Of a stretch of DNA of 64,000 bases, positions 1-11,400 are shown piece after piece. Source of the stretch: Artemia franciscana. Its lineage: Eukaryota; Arthropoda; Branchiopoda; Anostraca; Artemiidae. A program made the translations under genes and the position numbers. A model generated the notes under the pieces. It was not told the DNA's origin. It worked only from the letters and a program-made list of their open reading frames with translations, and searched no databases. Each line of letters starts with the position of its first letter. Within the stretch, counting starts at the first letter, position 1. Location of the stretch: positions 558,001-622,000 of the forward strand of contig NW_027062691.1 in NCBI RefSeq assembly GCF_032884065.1, in the 5' to 3' direction.

Positions 1-202
1 GCTCGAAGAAAACCCAACAGCGAAATTTATATTTTCCTACCAAGAGCGTAGCGCAGACTGGTCGATCAGATCCATTTTGCTGAAGTGGGGTCTAAAGTGC
101 AAGCTAATCAACACAGAAAATTTGGATGACAGGTGTTTAGAAAATTTTAGCGATTTTCTAAGTGGTCATATTATCAATCTTTACGAGATTACTAAAAGCT
201 GA
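1..202 (+). CDS. METTL23: METTL23 methyltransferase, terminal exon (partial, cut by the window edge)
   Basis: Reading from base 2, this stretch is open to a TGA at 200-202. The translation contains NPTAKFIFSYQERSADWS and later LLKWGLKCKLIN, and ends in YEITKS. This matches the C-terminal part of METTL23, where the human protein has a YQVRSADWSLEALLYKWDMKC-like segment and a similarly short tail. METTL23 is a seven-beta-strand SAM-dependent methyltransferase of the METTL21/FAM86-like group, reported to methylate histone arginine. By comparison with human METTL23, the exon should begin only a few codons before base 1, just outside the window. The preceding exons are not upstream in the expected orientation: two METTL23 exons lie on the - strand at 15475-15600 and 17881-18123. 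The ACBD6 start codon follows the stop after 3 nt in the same frame. The family assignment is strong; whether the fragment belongs to a complete gene cannot be decided here. Confidence 0.85.
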   Translation, partial: LEENPTAKFIFSYQERSADWSIRSILLKWGLKCKLINTENLDDRCLENFSDFLSGHIINLYEITKS

Positions 203-205
203 GAT

Positions 206-910
206 ATGGAGTCTTTTAATGATGGCCTCTCTGATGAAATTGACAAAGATTTTGATCTTGCTATCGCCTATGTCAAAGGAGTTGCTGGTTCTCTTCAAGA
301 AAGCTGCTTATTGGAATTATATGGGTATTATAAGCAAGCTACTGAAGGTCCTTGTACAACACCGAAACCAGGGTTCTGGGATTTCAAAGGCAATAAGAAA
401 TGGTCAGCATGGAAAAAACTAGAGAATATATCTAAAGAGGAAGCTCAATCACAATACACTGACGTAGTTCGAAGAATTAATCCTGAGTTTCAAAGTACTA
501 AAACGAAATCTTGGGTTAGTGTTAGCTGTATAAGAAATGATGAAATAATTTTATCGGAAACGGACAAAAATATTTTCGACTTTTGTAAAGAAAACAACCT
601 CGTTGCCCTTAAGGAAGCATTGTCAATTGTCGATGTAAATGTGACAGACGAAAGTGGATTGTCATTGATTCACTGGGCTTCAGATAGAAATTCAATTGAA
701 GTCCTCCGCTTTTTGCTTGAAAGAGGAGCTGACGTAGACAAAAGGGATGAAGATGGTCAATCGCCACTCCATTATGCTGCTTCGTGTGACAATGTTGAAT
801 GTTTGAAAATTTTATTGGAATTCGGGGCTGATGTTAATGTGAAAGACAGTGAAGGGCTAACTCCCAGAGACGTTGCTTCTGAAAGAATAAAAATTGCAAC
901 TTTATTGTGA
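206..910 (+). CDS. ACBD6: ACBD6-like acyl-CoA-binding protein with ankyrin repeats
   Basis: This is a 234-codon intact ORF. Residues about 12-98 form an acyl-CoA-binding domain with the family signature YKQAT, a TPKPGFWDFKG segment and a KKWSAW motif that supplies ligand-binding residues. A linker containing DKNIFDFCKENN resembles the human ACBD6 linker. Two ankyrin repeats follow at about 148-181 (LIHWASD, LLERGADVD) and 182-214 (PLHYAAS, LLEFGADVN), with a partial third to residue 226. Domain order and length agree with ACBD6 (human about 280 aa), a cytosolic/nuclear long-chain acyl-CoA binder that supports N-myristoylation and acyl-lipid handling. The first ATG is chosen because homology starts soon after it and an in-frame stop lies two codons upstream. 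That stop is the METTL23 stop, so both proteins sit in one exon. The vertebrate gene has several introns while this one has none, so intron loss or retroposition is likely. Confidence 0.92.
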   Translation: MESFNDGLSDEIDKDFDLAIAYVKGVAGSLQESCLLELYGYYKQATEGPCTTPKPGFWDFKGNKKWSAWKKLENISKEEAQSQYTDVVRRINPEFQSTKTKSWVSVSCIRNDEIILSETDKNIFDFCKENNLVALKEALSIVDVNVTDESGLSLIHWASDRNSIEVLRFLLERGADVDKRDEDGQSPLHYAASCDNVECLKILLEFGADVNVKDSEGLTPRDVASERIKIATLL

Positions 911-1900
911 ACTAGTCCGGTTCAAGTGTCTCGCAGATTTGTTCCTCTTGCTTTTCTTTTTCTTTTCTTTTCCTTCAAAACCAAACTAAGATTTTGACAA
1001 AATCTTGTTGTGAATCTTTTGAATTTTGGCCAGTTTTATTGCACCTATTTTAAGAAGGTGAAATAACTAGTTGATAATGATTAGGAAAAATGAGGGTCTG
1101 CAGACTAGCCACTGGTTTTGTGAGAATAAAGTGTCGCTTAATGTTTTTGATAACAAAGAAGGCCCTTTTCCCTCGATATGCTTCATGAATTTTTCGTTCT
1201 TTCCTTTAAGACTAAATTTGAAAAAACTGAAGGTCGAAATTTGTCATTCTTACATAACTCTAAGTCGTGATCAGTCTTTTCAATTATTTGAGTTGTTTCA
1301 TCAGAGGAGTAAGATCTCTGTAGTTTGGTGACCAATCTGCCTATCTTCCTAAAAAAAACAAGAAAAATCGGAGAAGTAAGGCTTTTTAACAGAAAAGGAC
1401 GGACTTGATAGTTAAATGATCGGAAACAGCCAATATAAACCGCAAAAACATGCCATTCTGAGGTCCTAGGTTTAACTGTAAAGGTAGAATCGTGTAAGTA
1501 AGGCCTTAGTAGTCTGTTAGCCAAACAAGATCTTTTAATACTTCATCATCTGCACTAGGTTGAACATTTAGGTTTTTTAAATTTGAAGTATTCGTTTTTT
1601 CAAGTGAAAGTAAATGGCTACATCTGATTTTGGAATGAACGGAAATTGTCTTATTTTAGTTTTACTGAATTCTATTCACTTTCATCTGATTTTTGTTTTT
1701 ATTGTGTATTTAGTATGAAGTAATTAAATATAATTTAGTGCCTGACGGCATAATAGTAAAATATTATTCTGGTGTTTTAATAAATTGAGAGGAAATAGTT
1801 TATCTGAACTTGTCCCAGTTAAAGGTAGGAACGGTGCCCCAATTATTAATAACGAAAGTACTATAAGTGAGAGGGGCAGAAAATTTTGAGGAAATGTATG
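911..1900. other. 3' flank of ACBD6; no gene recognised
   Basis: This stretch is AT-rich with no convincing protein. AATAAA hexamers at 1125-1130 and 1779-1784 are candidate polyadenylation signals for the METTL23/ACBD6 transcript. Short ORFs on both strands show no family features. Confidence 0.4.
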
Positions 1901-3320
1901 TGAAGCAGAGATAAATTATTGAAGATTATGAATATTATTTTTGAGAGCTGGAAGTACCTAGTGTTTTTGGGAAAACTCTAATTAAACCCCTCTACAAGAA
2001 AGGTGATTAGGGTGAGGGTGGTAATTATAGACACATTAGCTAGGTTTCTATAGGAAGCAAATTACTTAGTATGATGATGTTTTTTAGACTTCGAGATGCT
2101 GTAGATAGAGTTTTAAGAGAAGAACAGTGTAGGTTTATGAAGGGGAGAGGTTGGGTGAACCAAATTTTCTCTCTTAGCTTAATAATTTAGAACTGCCTGA
2201 GTCATGAAACCCCTTTAGTCCTCAGTTTTATAGATTACGAGCCAGTTTTTGATTCGGCTAATGAAAAAGCTTTGACAAAGGTCCCATCCAAGTATGGTAT
2301 ACCAGATAAATACATTTAAGTAATTAGTGCTATGTACGACAATAGTATTGCTGCCGTTAAAGTAGAAACTGAGATTAATAGCTGATTTCGTATTAAATCA
2401 GGAGTTAAGCAGGATTGGGCCCCATCGTCTTTTATTTGAATCATTTTGATGGATTTTGTTCTAAGGAGTACAGCAAAGACAATGGGAAAACATGGAATCA
2501 ACTGGGGAAGGGGAAGTAAAACTCTCTTAGGCTTAGTTTTTACTGGTTATTTAAGCATCCTAGATGAACATGTAAGCAAAATGAATTTTTCTTTTTAAGA
2601 TTTGAGAGTTCCTGGTGCGAGAATAGGTTTAAAAATTAATGTTGTTAAGAATAAGTCGCTAAGACTAGAAATAAGTGAACGTGAAGAGATGATGTTGAGT
2701 AATGAGAAAGTCAGTCAAGTGGACATCTTCACTTAAACAGGTATTATTATTAGTAAAGACGTTTGGTACAGTGAAGATATTAAAAGTTGAATGGCCAAGG
2801 CCAGGTGTGTTTTCACAGTTGAAAAAGGTTAGGAAGAATAGGCAGATAAGTCTGCGAACCAATTGGAAGTTGCACTGATGACAGTGGTCAAATATGGTTC
2901 CGAAGCGGAGGTGCTCCGAAAAACAGAGAAGGACTTGTTAGATGTATTCCGGAGAAATTGCCTACGGATTGTTTTGGGTACCCGACTGACTGACTGTATC
3001 TCAGACAGTAATCTGTCCGAAAATGTGGTTCAATTCTACTCTTTAGGGCTATAATGATAGAAAGATTGAGATGGCGAAGAGAGTTTTTGCGGATGAAGGA
3101 TGACAGATTGCCAAAGATCGTTCTTGTCGGCCCACCGTCTGGGCCCAAAACGAAAAGCGGTCGTTCTCAAATGGGGTGAGTGTATGTTGTAAGAAAAGAT
3201 TTAATGGTAATAGGAACCTCTAGGGAGGTTTCGAACAGATTTAGATGGAGGAGGGGCACGCTCAGCTCTGTTGGCCTCAGGCGGCTTGGTGCTGCAGTGA
3301 ATTTTTGGGAGCAGCATTAG
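1900..3320 (+). mobile_element. LINE reverse-transcriptase remnant (family A, endonuclease-RT type)
   Basis: Fragments in shifting frames give a non-LTR reverse transcriptase. Motifs resemble KPLYKKGD...NYRGIS (fingers/palm), a FIDYEQAFDSVDR-like block, SGVKQGCVLSPF-like sequence, and the C-terminal blocks VVKYGSEAW, LLDVFRRNCLRIVLGTRLTD and RLRWLGHVLRMKDDRLPKIVL. The 3' end finishes in a conserved LRRLGAA-like tail. The same family recurs at 20745-20930, 31788-34560 and 36120-37515. Many frameshifts and stops make it an old dead copy. The exact clade (RTE-like or another endonuclease-RT clade) was not determined. Confidence 0.8.
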
Positions 3321-3329
3321 TAGATAGAG

Positions 3330-5000
3330 GTCGCATGATTTGATAAGGAAGGTAGCTGACCCCTGCCTTGATGACTAATATCTATAAAAGCTTAAATTAA
3401 AAATTACTGTAGATTGATCCTACTAGAAGCTTAAGTTAGCCTCTGTGGAAAAAGTAACTAATGCCGTCTAGTATTAACTGGCAAAACATAACTAATGCCG
3501 TCTAGTATTAACTGGCAAAACCATAAAGCTGAGAAGTTTTTAGAATTGGCTCAGTACCGTGCCAGGACCCGTTCGACTAAGTGTGGGTTAAATTGCAGGT
3601 AGAAACCCAAACATGGTTTAGAACGTCCTTGGTCAGAATGTTTTGCTTTGTGAAAACAGAAAAAAGAGGAATTATGTTAGCATTATTTGAAGTTGTTGGG
3701 AGTTTTACTGGGTAACTAATTCGTATTAAAACCCTGCTAAACCGTCAAAGATCTAGATGCCGTCAAAGATGCCCAGTTCCATATGAACAATTTCCTTGAT
3801 CATTGCCGTGTTTCCTATAAGCTTTCTGAGGTAGTTAAGGTAAACATGAAACTCTGTAGATACAATTATCGGTATAATGCAAAACAAAGCAGAAACGTGA
3901 ATAAGCAAGGACTTATGATATGTTTACCTTCTCTTCTTGTACATGAATTTCGTTTCAATATGTGATCCTCATTCACATGGTCAGTGTCATATAAAATGAA
4001 GCAAGATCATTAGTAAGTTGTACCTTAGCTCTCGAGGCCTGTGCCTAAAGCGACCTCTGATTGAAGAATGAGGATAGGGCTTTCAAAGTCTTCCGTCCAT
4101 AGCCTAATTACTAGGTGAGCTTTTGAAGTTCAGCCAACCTGGTAAAAAGTCACGGTTTCTTTTTTGGGTTTCTATACCTGATCTGACCGGTAATGAAAAG
4201 GCTGCTTTGTTTGCATCCATCAAAGATAATTTAATTGCTATATGGATTAGCAGCAAGGGCTTAAGCTGTGTATTTAGGGGGTTTCAAGTCTGATCTCTTG
4301 CTGAGCATCTGCTTCTAGGGCAAGTGCCATGTGAGATTTGACATCTTGTTAGGTTCTTGGTTAATTTGGGTCTTAAGGCTCGTGAACCAACTGAATCCAG
4401 TCGCTCCATAGTTGGAGTAAATTATTCGATGCCTATGTATCAAAATAGAAGTTTTGTAGATGCAAAAACTGTAAAAAACAGTCTTCAGTGGTGTTTTTTT
4501 TTTTTTTTTTTTTTTTTTTTTCGTTATCTCTTGCTCAAATATGTTCTTGAATTTGTGTAATTCTATATTAAACGACAAACGTGAAACGGATTGTGACAGT
4601 TTTTGTCCGGGAGACCCAATCGCAAATGTTGCTCGGCGACCTTGATTGATGGCTCACATTTGTGGAGCGGTATTCCATTGGGCCTTGTTACCAAAGGTCT
4701 AGTATGACTTATGAGGCTGTAACCTGATGGGGAAGCCCAAACTTGTGTTCAATTAACATATCTACTGTTAAATATTTTCACCAAAACAAGAACCTATGCT
4801 GTAGCTTTAATTATTTTAACTGCAACTTCTCCAAATTAAAACATATAAAGTCGAAGATATCTTAATAAATAAACATAATCCAAAATCGAAATTCCCCTTA
4901 GCACAACAGCAAGGATACATATGCAAATTTTTAAAAATGACTGGTAATCTGGAATAGATTTTCCCAGTAAACCATTAATTAGCCGTTTGCTATAGTTTTT
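3330..5000. other. Unannotated intergenic stretch
   Basis: No gene is recognised. It contains an exact 34-bp tandem duplication at 3455-3522 and a run of about 25 T at 4496-4521. Short ORFs here have no recognisable family. Confidence 0.4.
3455..3522. repeat. Two-copy 34-bp tandem duplication
   Basis: The unit beginning TAACTAATGCCGTCTAGTAT is repeated back to back with a period of 34 bp and essentially no divergence, which points to a recent slippage or repair duplication. Confidence 0.85.
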
Positions 5001-5004
5001 ATGG

Positions 5005-7215
5005 CATTTGGTATCTACCAAGTGACATAGCGATCGCAAATTCTGTCTGTCTGGCTGTTTGTCCCGGTTTTGCTACTTTAGGCACTTCCAGGTAAGCTAG
5101 GACGATGAAATTTGGCAGACGTATCAGAAACCAGACCAAATTAAGTTAGAAATTGTCGTTTCCCTGATTCGACCATCTGGGGGGGGAGTGGGGGGACGGT
5201 TAATCGGAAAAATTAGAAAAAAGAGGTATTTTTAACTTACGAACGGTGATCGGATCTTAATGAAATTTGATCTTCGGAAGGCTATCGTGTATCAGAGCTC
5301 TTTTTTCAATCCCGACCGGATCCGGTGCCATTGGGGGGAGTTGGGGGGACCTAAAATCTTGGAAAACGCTTAGAGTGGAGGGATCGGGATGAAACTTGGT
5401 GGGAAAAATAAGCACAAGTCCTAGATACGTGATTGACATAACCGGAACGAATCCGCTCTCTTTGGGGGAGTTGGTGGGGAAGGGTTAATTCTAAAAAATG
5501 GAAAAAATGAGGTACTTTTAACTTACGAAGGAGTGATCGGATCTTAATGAAATTTGATGTTTGGAAAGATATCGTGTCTCAGAGTTCTTATTTTAAATCC
5601 CGACCGGATTCGGTGACATTGTGGGGATTCGGGGGGGGATAAAATCTTTGAAAACGCTTAGAGTGGAGGGATTGGGATGAAAAATGGTGGGAAAAATAAT
5701 CACAAGTCCTAGATACGGGATTGGCATAACCGGAACGGATCCGCTCTCTTTGGGGGAGTTGGTGGAGGAGGTTAATTTTGAAAATTAGAAAAATTAGGTA
5801 TGTTTAACTTACGAAGGAGTAATCGGATATTAATGAAATTTGAAGTTTGGAAGGATATCGTGTCTCAGAGCTCTTATTTTAAATCCCGACTGGATCCGGT
5901 GACATTGTGGGGAGTTGGGGGGGAGCTAAAATCTTGGAAAACGCTTAGAGTGGAGGGATCAGGATGAAACTTGGTGGGAAAAATAATGACAAGTCCTAGA
6001 TACGTGATTGATATAACCGGTAACGGACCCGCTCTGTTTGGGGGAGTTAGGGGGAGGGTTAATTCTGAAAAATGAGATATTTTATCTTACGAAGGTGTGA
6101 TCGTATCTTAATGAAATTTGATGTTTTGAAGGATATTTTGTCTCAGAGTTGTTTTTTGAAATCCTGACCGGATCCAGTGACGTTGAGGGGGGGGGGACTA
6201 AAATCTTGGTAAACGCTTAGAGTGGAGGGATCAGGATGAAACTTGGTGGGAAGAATAAGCCCAAGTCCAAGATATGTGACGAAAATAACAGGACCGGATT
6301 CGCTCTCTTTGGTGGAGTTGGGGGGGGGAGTAATTCGAAAAAATTAGAAAAAATAAGGTATTTGTAACTTACGAACGGGTGATCAGATCTTAATGAAATT
6401 TGATCTTTAGAAGGATCTTGTGCTTTAGAACTCTCATTAGAAATCCCGACCAGGTCCGGCGACTTTGGGTGGAGCTGGAGGGGGAAACCGTAAATCTTGG
6501 AAAACGCTTACAGTGGAGAGATCGGGATGAAACTTGATGGGAAGAATAAGCACAAGTTATAGATACGTGATTGACGTAATTAGAACGGATCCGTTCTCTT
6601 TAGGGGTGCTGGGGGTTGTTAATTTGGAAAAATTGAGGTATTTTAACTTAAGAACGGGTGACCGGATCCTAATGAAATTTGATATTTAGAAGGAATTCAT
6701 GTCTCAGAGCTCTTATTTCAAATCCCGACCAGACTTTGGAGGGAGAAGCCGGAAATCTTGGAAAACGCTTATAAATGTCGTAGATACGTGATTGACGTAA
6801 CCGGATTAGATCCGCTCTCTTTGGGGGAGTTAGGGGGTGGGGTTCAGTGCTTTGGCGGGTTTGGTGCTTCTGGACGTGCTAGGACGATGAGAATTGGTAG
6901 GCGTTTCAGGGAGCTGAAGAAATTGACTTGATAAAGTCGTTTTCCCCGATTTGACCATCTTGGGGGGTGAAGGGAGAGGAAAAATTGAGGTATTTTTAAC
7001 TTATAAGTGGGTGATCGGATCTTATTGAATTTTGATATTTAGAAGGACCTCGTGAATCAGAGCTCTTATTTTAAATCCCGACCGACATTAAGCCTCTGAT
7101 TTTCCTTTTAAAGCAATCTATTGATTCTGAGAATTTTGCCAGATCTCATACCATATGAGCTCTTGGCTCTTCCGACCTCGTCACAAGTGCCATATGAGCT
7201 CTTAGCTCTTGTTTT
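5005..7215 (+). repeat. Hairpin-ended repeat R2: ~283-bp tandem array, + orientation
   Basis: The core landmark GATCGGATCTTAATGAAATT recurs near 5246, 5531, 5817, 6099, 6378, 6657 and 7007, so the period is about 280-286 bp (the last step is longer). Each unit carries G-rich and C-poor blocks (GGGGGAGTTGGGGG) and a GAGTGGAGGGATCGGGATGA segment. The left end holds an 8-bp stem hairpin at 5005-5024 (loop ATCT, one mismatch) followed by a CTGTCTGTCTG tract. The right end carries GAGCTCATATGGCACTTGTG-like sequence. An inverted copy lies at 11400-13717 and a truncated one at 26440-27055. A terminal hairpin plus internal tandem repeats resembles non-autonomous Helitron/Helentron derivatives, but no transposase is present. 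Confidence 0.8.
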
Positions 7216-7344
7216 TTCTTCAAGAGGAAGTTGTCTCTTGTCCTTGCCGCGGATTTCCTTGCATCAAGAGTAGCTTATAAATCTTGCAAAAGGTTAATTT
7301 TGTATCAATATCATTGGGGTCGTTTTATGCATGTTAATTAAATA

Positions 7345-7640
7345 AAAAAAAAACAAGTTTTTTTAACTGAAAGTAAGGAGCGACGTTAAAACTTAAAACG
7401 AACAGGAATTATTCCGTATATAAAAGGGATTGTCCCCTCCTCAACGTCCTTCTCTTTACGCTAAAGTTTGACTCTTTGTCACAACTCTACTTTTTAAAAC
7501 AATTAAAAAACTTTAGCGTAAAGAGCGAGGCGTTGAGGAGGGGACATTCCCTCTCATATACGGGATAATTTTTGTTTGTTTTAAGTTTTAATGTCGCTTC
7601 TTACTTGCAGTTAAAAAAAAAAATTAATTTAATTTCTGAA
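7345..7640 (-). repeat. Foldback module of repeat family R1
   Basis: This is a near-perfect inverted repeat of about 290 bp. Outer arms read CTGAAAGTAAGGAGCGAC and its complement, and inner arms carry CTTTACGCTAAAGTTT and AAACTTTAGCGTAAAG. It corresponds to one end of the R1 family seen complete at 39945-41290, here followed by a short, diverged piece of the R1 body up to about 7860. Confidence 0.8.
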
Positions 7641-7899
7641 CGTTTTTGAATTAATGCATGTTTTGATTTTGGCTAACCGCACATGAATAAATAAAACGAA
7701 ATCTACATATAATTCTTTTTTCTAAATGGCTTTCTTATAATTTTGATCGGACGATTTTGATAAAAAAAAAAAAGGGGGGGGGTAAGGAAGGAGGCCTAGT
7801 TGTCCTCCAGTTTTTTTTTACTTGAAAATACAGATAATTTTTTACAAACGTTTTTATTAGCAATAGACATACGTACCTTACGAATTAACCCACGGAACG

Positions 7900-9045
7900 A
7901 ACTTCTGTATTTGTGTATTTTTATTACGTATATGAGGGGGTTCGCCCCCTTGTCAATACCTCGCTCTTCACACTGAAGCTTGAATTTTGGCCAAAACCTT
8001 TAATTATGACCCCTGAATCACAAAGGCCATAGAATAAATAGTTGAAATTACTAAAAATACTTTAGCGTAAAGAGCAAGGTATTGTGGAGTAGACAAACCC
8101 ACTTATATACGTAATATTTTATGTTCGTTTTAAGTTTTAATGCTGCTCATTACTTCCAGCTGAAAAAAAATTATTAATTTTCTCATTATTGTTTTTTAAT
8201 AATGCTAGAAGATCCTATGCCCCCTTCATGGAAATTATCTTCCCTCGTGAAATTTCCTCCATGGAAAGATCCTCCCATGTAACCCCTGACCTACCCCCAC
8301 CCAAACGCGAAAAAGTCCCCCTGAAAACGTCTGTACACTTCAAAATAACCATCACTACATGTAAACAATGGTCAAAGTTTGTAACTTGCAGCCCCTTCTC
8401 CAGTGACTTTGGGGGATTAAGTCGCTCCCAAAGACATAGGTTTTAGGTTTTTGACTAAGCTGAACAGAATGGCTATCTCAAAATTTTGATCCAATGACTT
8501 TGGGGAAACAATATGCGTGGGAGGGGGCCTAGGTGCCCTCCAATTTTTCTAGTCACTTAAAAAGGGCAGTAGAACTTTTAATTTCCATTAAAATGAGCTC
8601 TCTCACGACATTCTATGACCACTGAGTCGATACGATCATCCCTGGGAAAAATAACAACAAACAAACAAATAAACACGCTTCCGTGACCTATCTTCTGGCA
8701 AAAATACAAAATTCCACATTTCTGTAGATAGGAGCTTGAAACTTCTATAGTAAGGTTTTCTGATACGCTTAATCTGATGTTTTGATTTTCGTTAAGATCC
8801 TATGACTTTTAAGGGGTGTTGACCCCTATTTTCTAAAATAAGGCAAATTTTCTCAGGCTTGTAACTTTTGATGGGTAAGACTAAACTTGATGGAACTTGT
8901 ATATTTAAAATCAGCATTAAGATGCAATTGTTTTGATGTAACTATTGGTATTAAAATTCTGTTTTTTTAGAGTTTCGGTTACTATTGAGCCGGGTCGCTC
9001 CTTACTACAGTTCGTTACCACGAACTGTTTGATTAACGTTTTTCC
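7900..9045 (-). repeat. Repeat family R1, nearly full length, inverted orientation
   Basis: The left part (7900-8165) is the foldback module and the body follows. The right end has the family's terminal hairpin at 9008-9027 with arms CAGTTCGT and ACGAACTG around a 4-nt loop, beside GGTCGCTCCTTACTA. No coding capacity is visible, so it is a non-autonomous element. Confidence 0.8.
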
Positions 9046-11400
9046 CAAGTCAAATACAATTTAGTGATTTGAACTTCTTCCAAATCCAACTTTTTTTCTT
9101 TCTTTTTTAAAGCAATAACTTACAATTATACGGTAACGATCCTTATGGCGATTCGACCACAGAGGAAATAAACAATATTTCAAAATGAGTTATGAAGCTC
9201 TGATTTAGCTACGCTTTGCCTCCATGAAAGGAGAAACAAAATAATTAGGACGATAGATAAAAAAAAAAGGTAAATACAGATGGGATTTCTCCTTAAATGA
9301 GAAATTTCAGAATTTTAGTAGGTGAAAAAAGCTTGAGAGCAGGGGCATAATTTTGACAAAATCCTGGGGGAGGGGCCAAGAAGGAGCCAATTTTTCCAAG
9401 TCAATTGAAAATGGCCAAGTGAAAAATGAGCCATATAGCACCATAAAGGCAAAAGTATACTAAAGAAAAGTGATCTAATTCTGTCGATGCTTGAATTATG
9501 CAGTCCTATCTTAGTTTTGACAAGATTTCTGAAGACACTAAATTCCAGCTGGGGGTGAAATTGGGATTGATCCGACGAGATTTTCGAAGGATTTCAGGCT
9601 CTTAAAAATTTGTCTAAACATTTTTCCAAAATATCATATTACTATTAAGATTAATCGAAATAATAATTATCATTCCTGAATCAGCTACAAATGGCTATTT
9701 TTCTAGCTAGGTAGTTTTGTTTTAAACAGCGGTTCTAAACTTTTGGTCACTATGGGCCGTGGTGTTGCCGCTCATAAAGCAACCGTTATAGGCTGACTTG
9801 TCTATACATTTCAAGGTATATCATACTTCTTCTACCTCTGTATTAAATATTTGTCTTATGCCCTTTTTGTTTTCCCATGTGGACACCCTTCTTGATGTCT
9901 TGAGTCGATTTGGACATCTTATTTAAAAAGTCTGCTGTTCATTTTCTTAGCCAGAAGGGAGTGAGAAGCTTAACGTAGAAAATTTGGGAATCATAAGGAG
10001 AAAAACGCTTTTTCAAGTGTGAGTTTCAGTTCATCATAAAATTGAAGAATTTTTGAATTTGGTTTAAATTATTTTCATTCCCTAGTTAACACTGATCCAA
10101 TGAGCGTAATTGTGTAGTTGTCCGGGTTGTATAAATATTATGTAATAAGCTTAAAATTTATACTGTTTTTGTAACAACTTTTAATAAGGTTTCTAGTAAC
10201 GAAATTTCTAATAAAATGACTTTAATTGAAATTTAGGATAATCAATAAATTTTTATTGTAGACGCGTGAAGTGACTTAGTAAAAATCAGAAGTTGCATAA
10301 CTCTTTTACAATATGAAACATGCTTACCTTAATATATCCTTATGTATTATGTTTGCTTCTCTTTCATGTTGCTGCCTTGTTTAAAATAATATGCTTTGGT
10401 AGAAATGCTGCCATTAGGGAAGTGCAATGAGAGCTCGGCGTAGGACGTCTGTGTGAGTTAATCCATTTGAATATGTGACTCAACAGATTCATGGTGTTTT
10501 GCTGCTTTGATAAAGTCACGAGCTATTATTCACCTAACCTCAATCATAAGTTGTTCAAGTGTGTCATCTGTCAATTACAAAGAGCTTAGTCACAGTAAAA
10601 GTGTGGATTCTCAAGCAGTCTGAATCACTTCTACTTTTACAATATTGAACTACTTTTGCTTTTACAAATTGTTTTTATTGCAGTAAAAATTACAAAACAA
10701 GATCATTTTTATGATTGCAGCGATGGCTATCAAAGAGCGAACGACTGCCCATAGTAACCGAAAATTTGAAAGATACTGTCGCAGGATGAAATTGTCATAT
10801 GTAGCTACTTTTGGAATTGTAACTATTTTCTAAATGAATCCTTATGAAAAATGTTATTGTATGTTATTACATATCAAATTAAAAGAAAAAAATAAACATT
10901 AAGAGAGAATTATGGCCCCTCACCTTGGACAAAGACTAAGATCACATAATCTCATGGCAGGAACTGATTTCTTTTTTTTCTTCATCGCTAGTGGGACACT
11001 AGAACAGCATAGAAAGCTGTTTGAGGGCCTTTTTTGAGAGATAACTTTTTATATTTACATGTTTTTTGTGAATTCGACTTGATAAAGTGGTACTTCGAAG
11101 TGCCAAAATGGAACTTCGGGTTCAATTTCTAGAGTGAAAAGAATGGGAAACATGAAAAGGGTAGTATTATAATCTCCATAGTCGAAAACCTAAACTTCCA
11201 CAATCCCCACTTTGTATACTCTTCTTCTCCCGCCTTCTTAATAAATTTAATAGATCGTCTGCTGACTAACATAGCTATCAGACTACTCCAACATTTCAAA
11301 AAGGTGCTTTTCAATGTAAATGAAAAGAGTTTAAAAAAAAGTGCACGGGTGGTACCATTTCGAGTTCCATGTTATTGTTTTTAAATAGAAAACAAGATTT
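9045..11400. other. Spacer between the two inverted R2 arrays
   Basis: No gene is recognised. Sequence at 10700-11110 has a diverged relative at 16220-16570 (shared blocks around an AGTGGGACACTAGAACA-like segment), so it is an additional dispersed repeat. Sequence near 9655-9740 resembles 30080-30140. Confidence 0.45.

Noticed and set aside
5257-5439. Recurrent peptide with FPTKFHPDPSTLS, also at 12835, 13267 and 26808
   Set aside because: It is the antisense reading of the R2 tandem unit. The frame is not continuous between units, and conservation is explained by DNA repeat identity.
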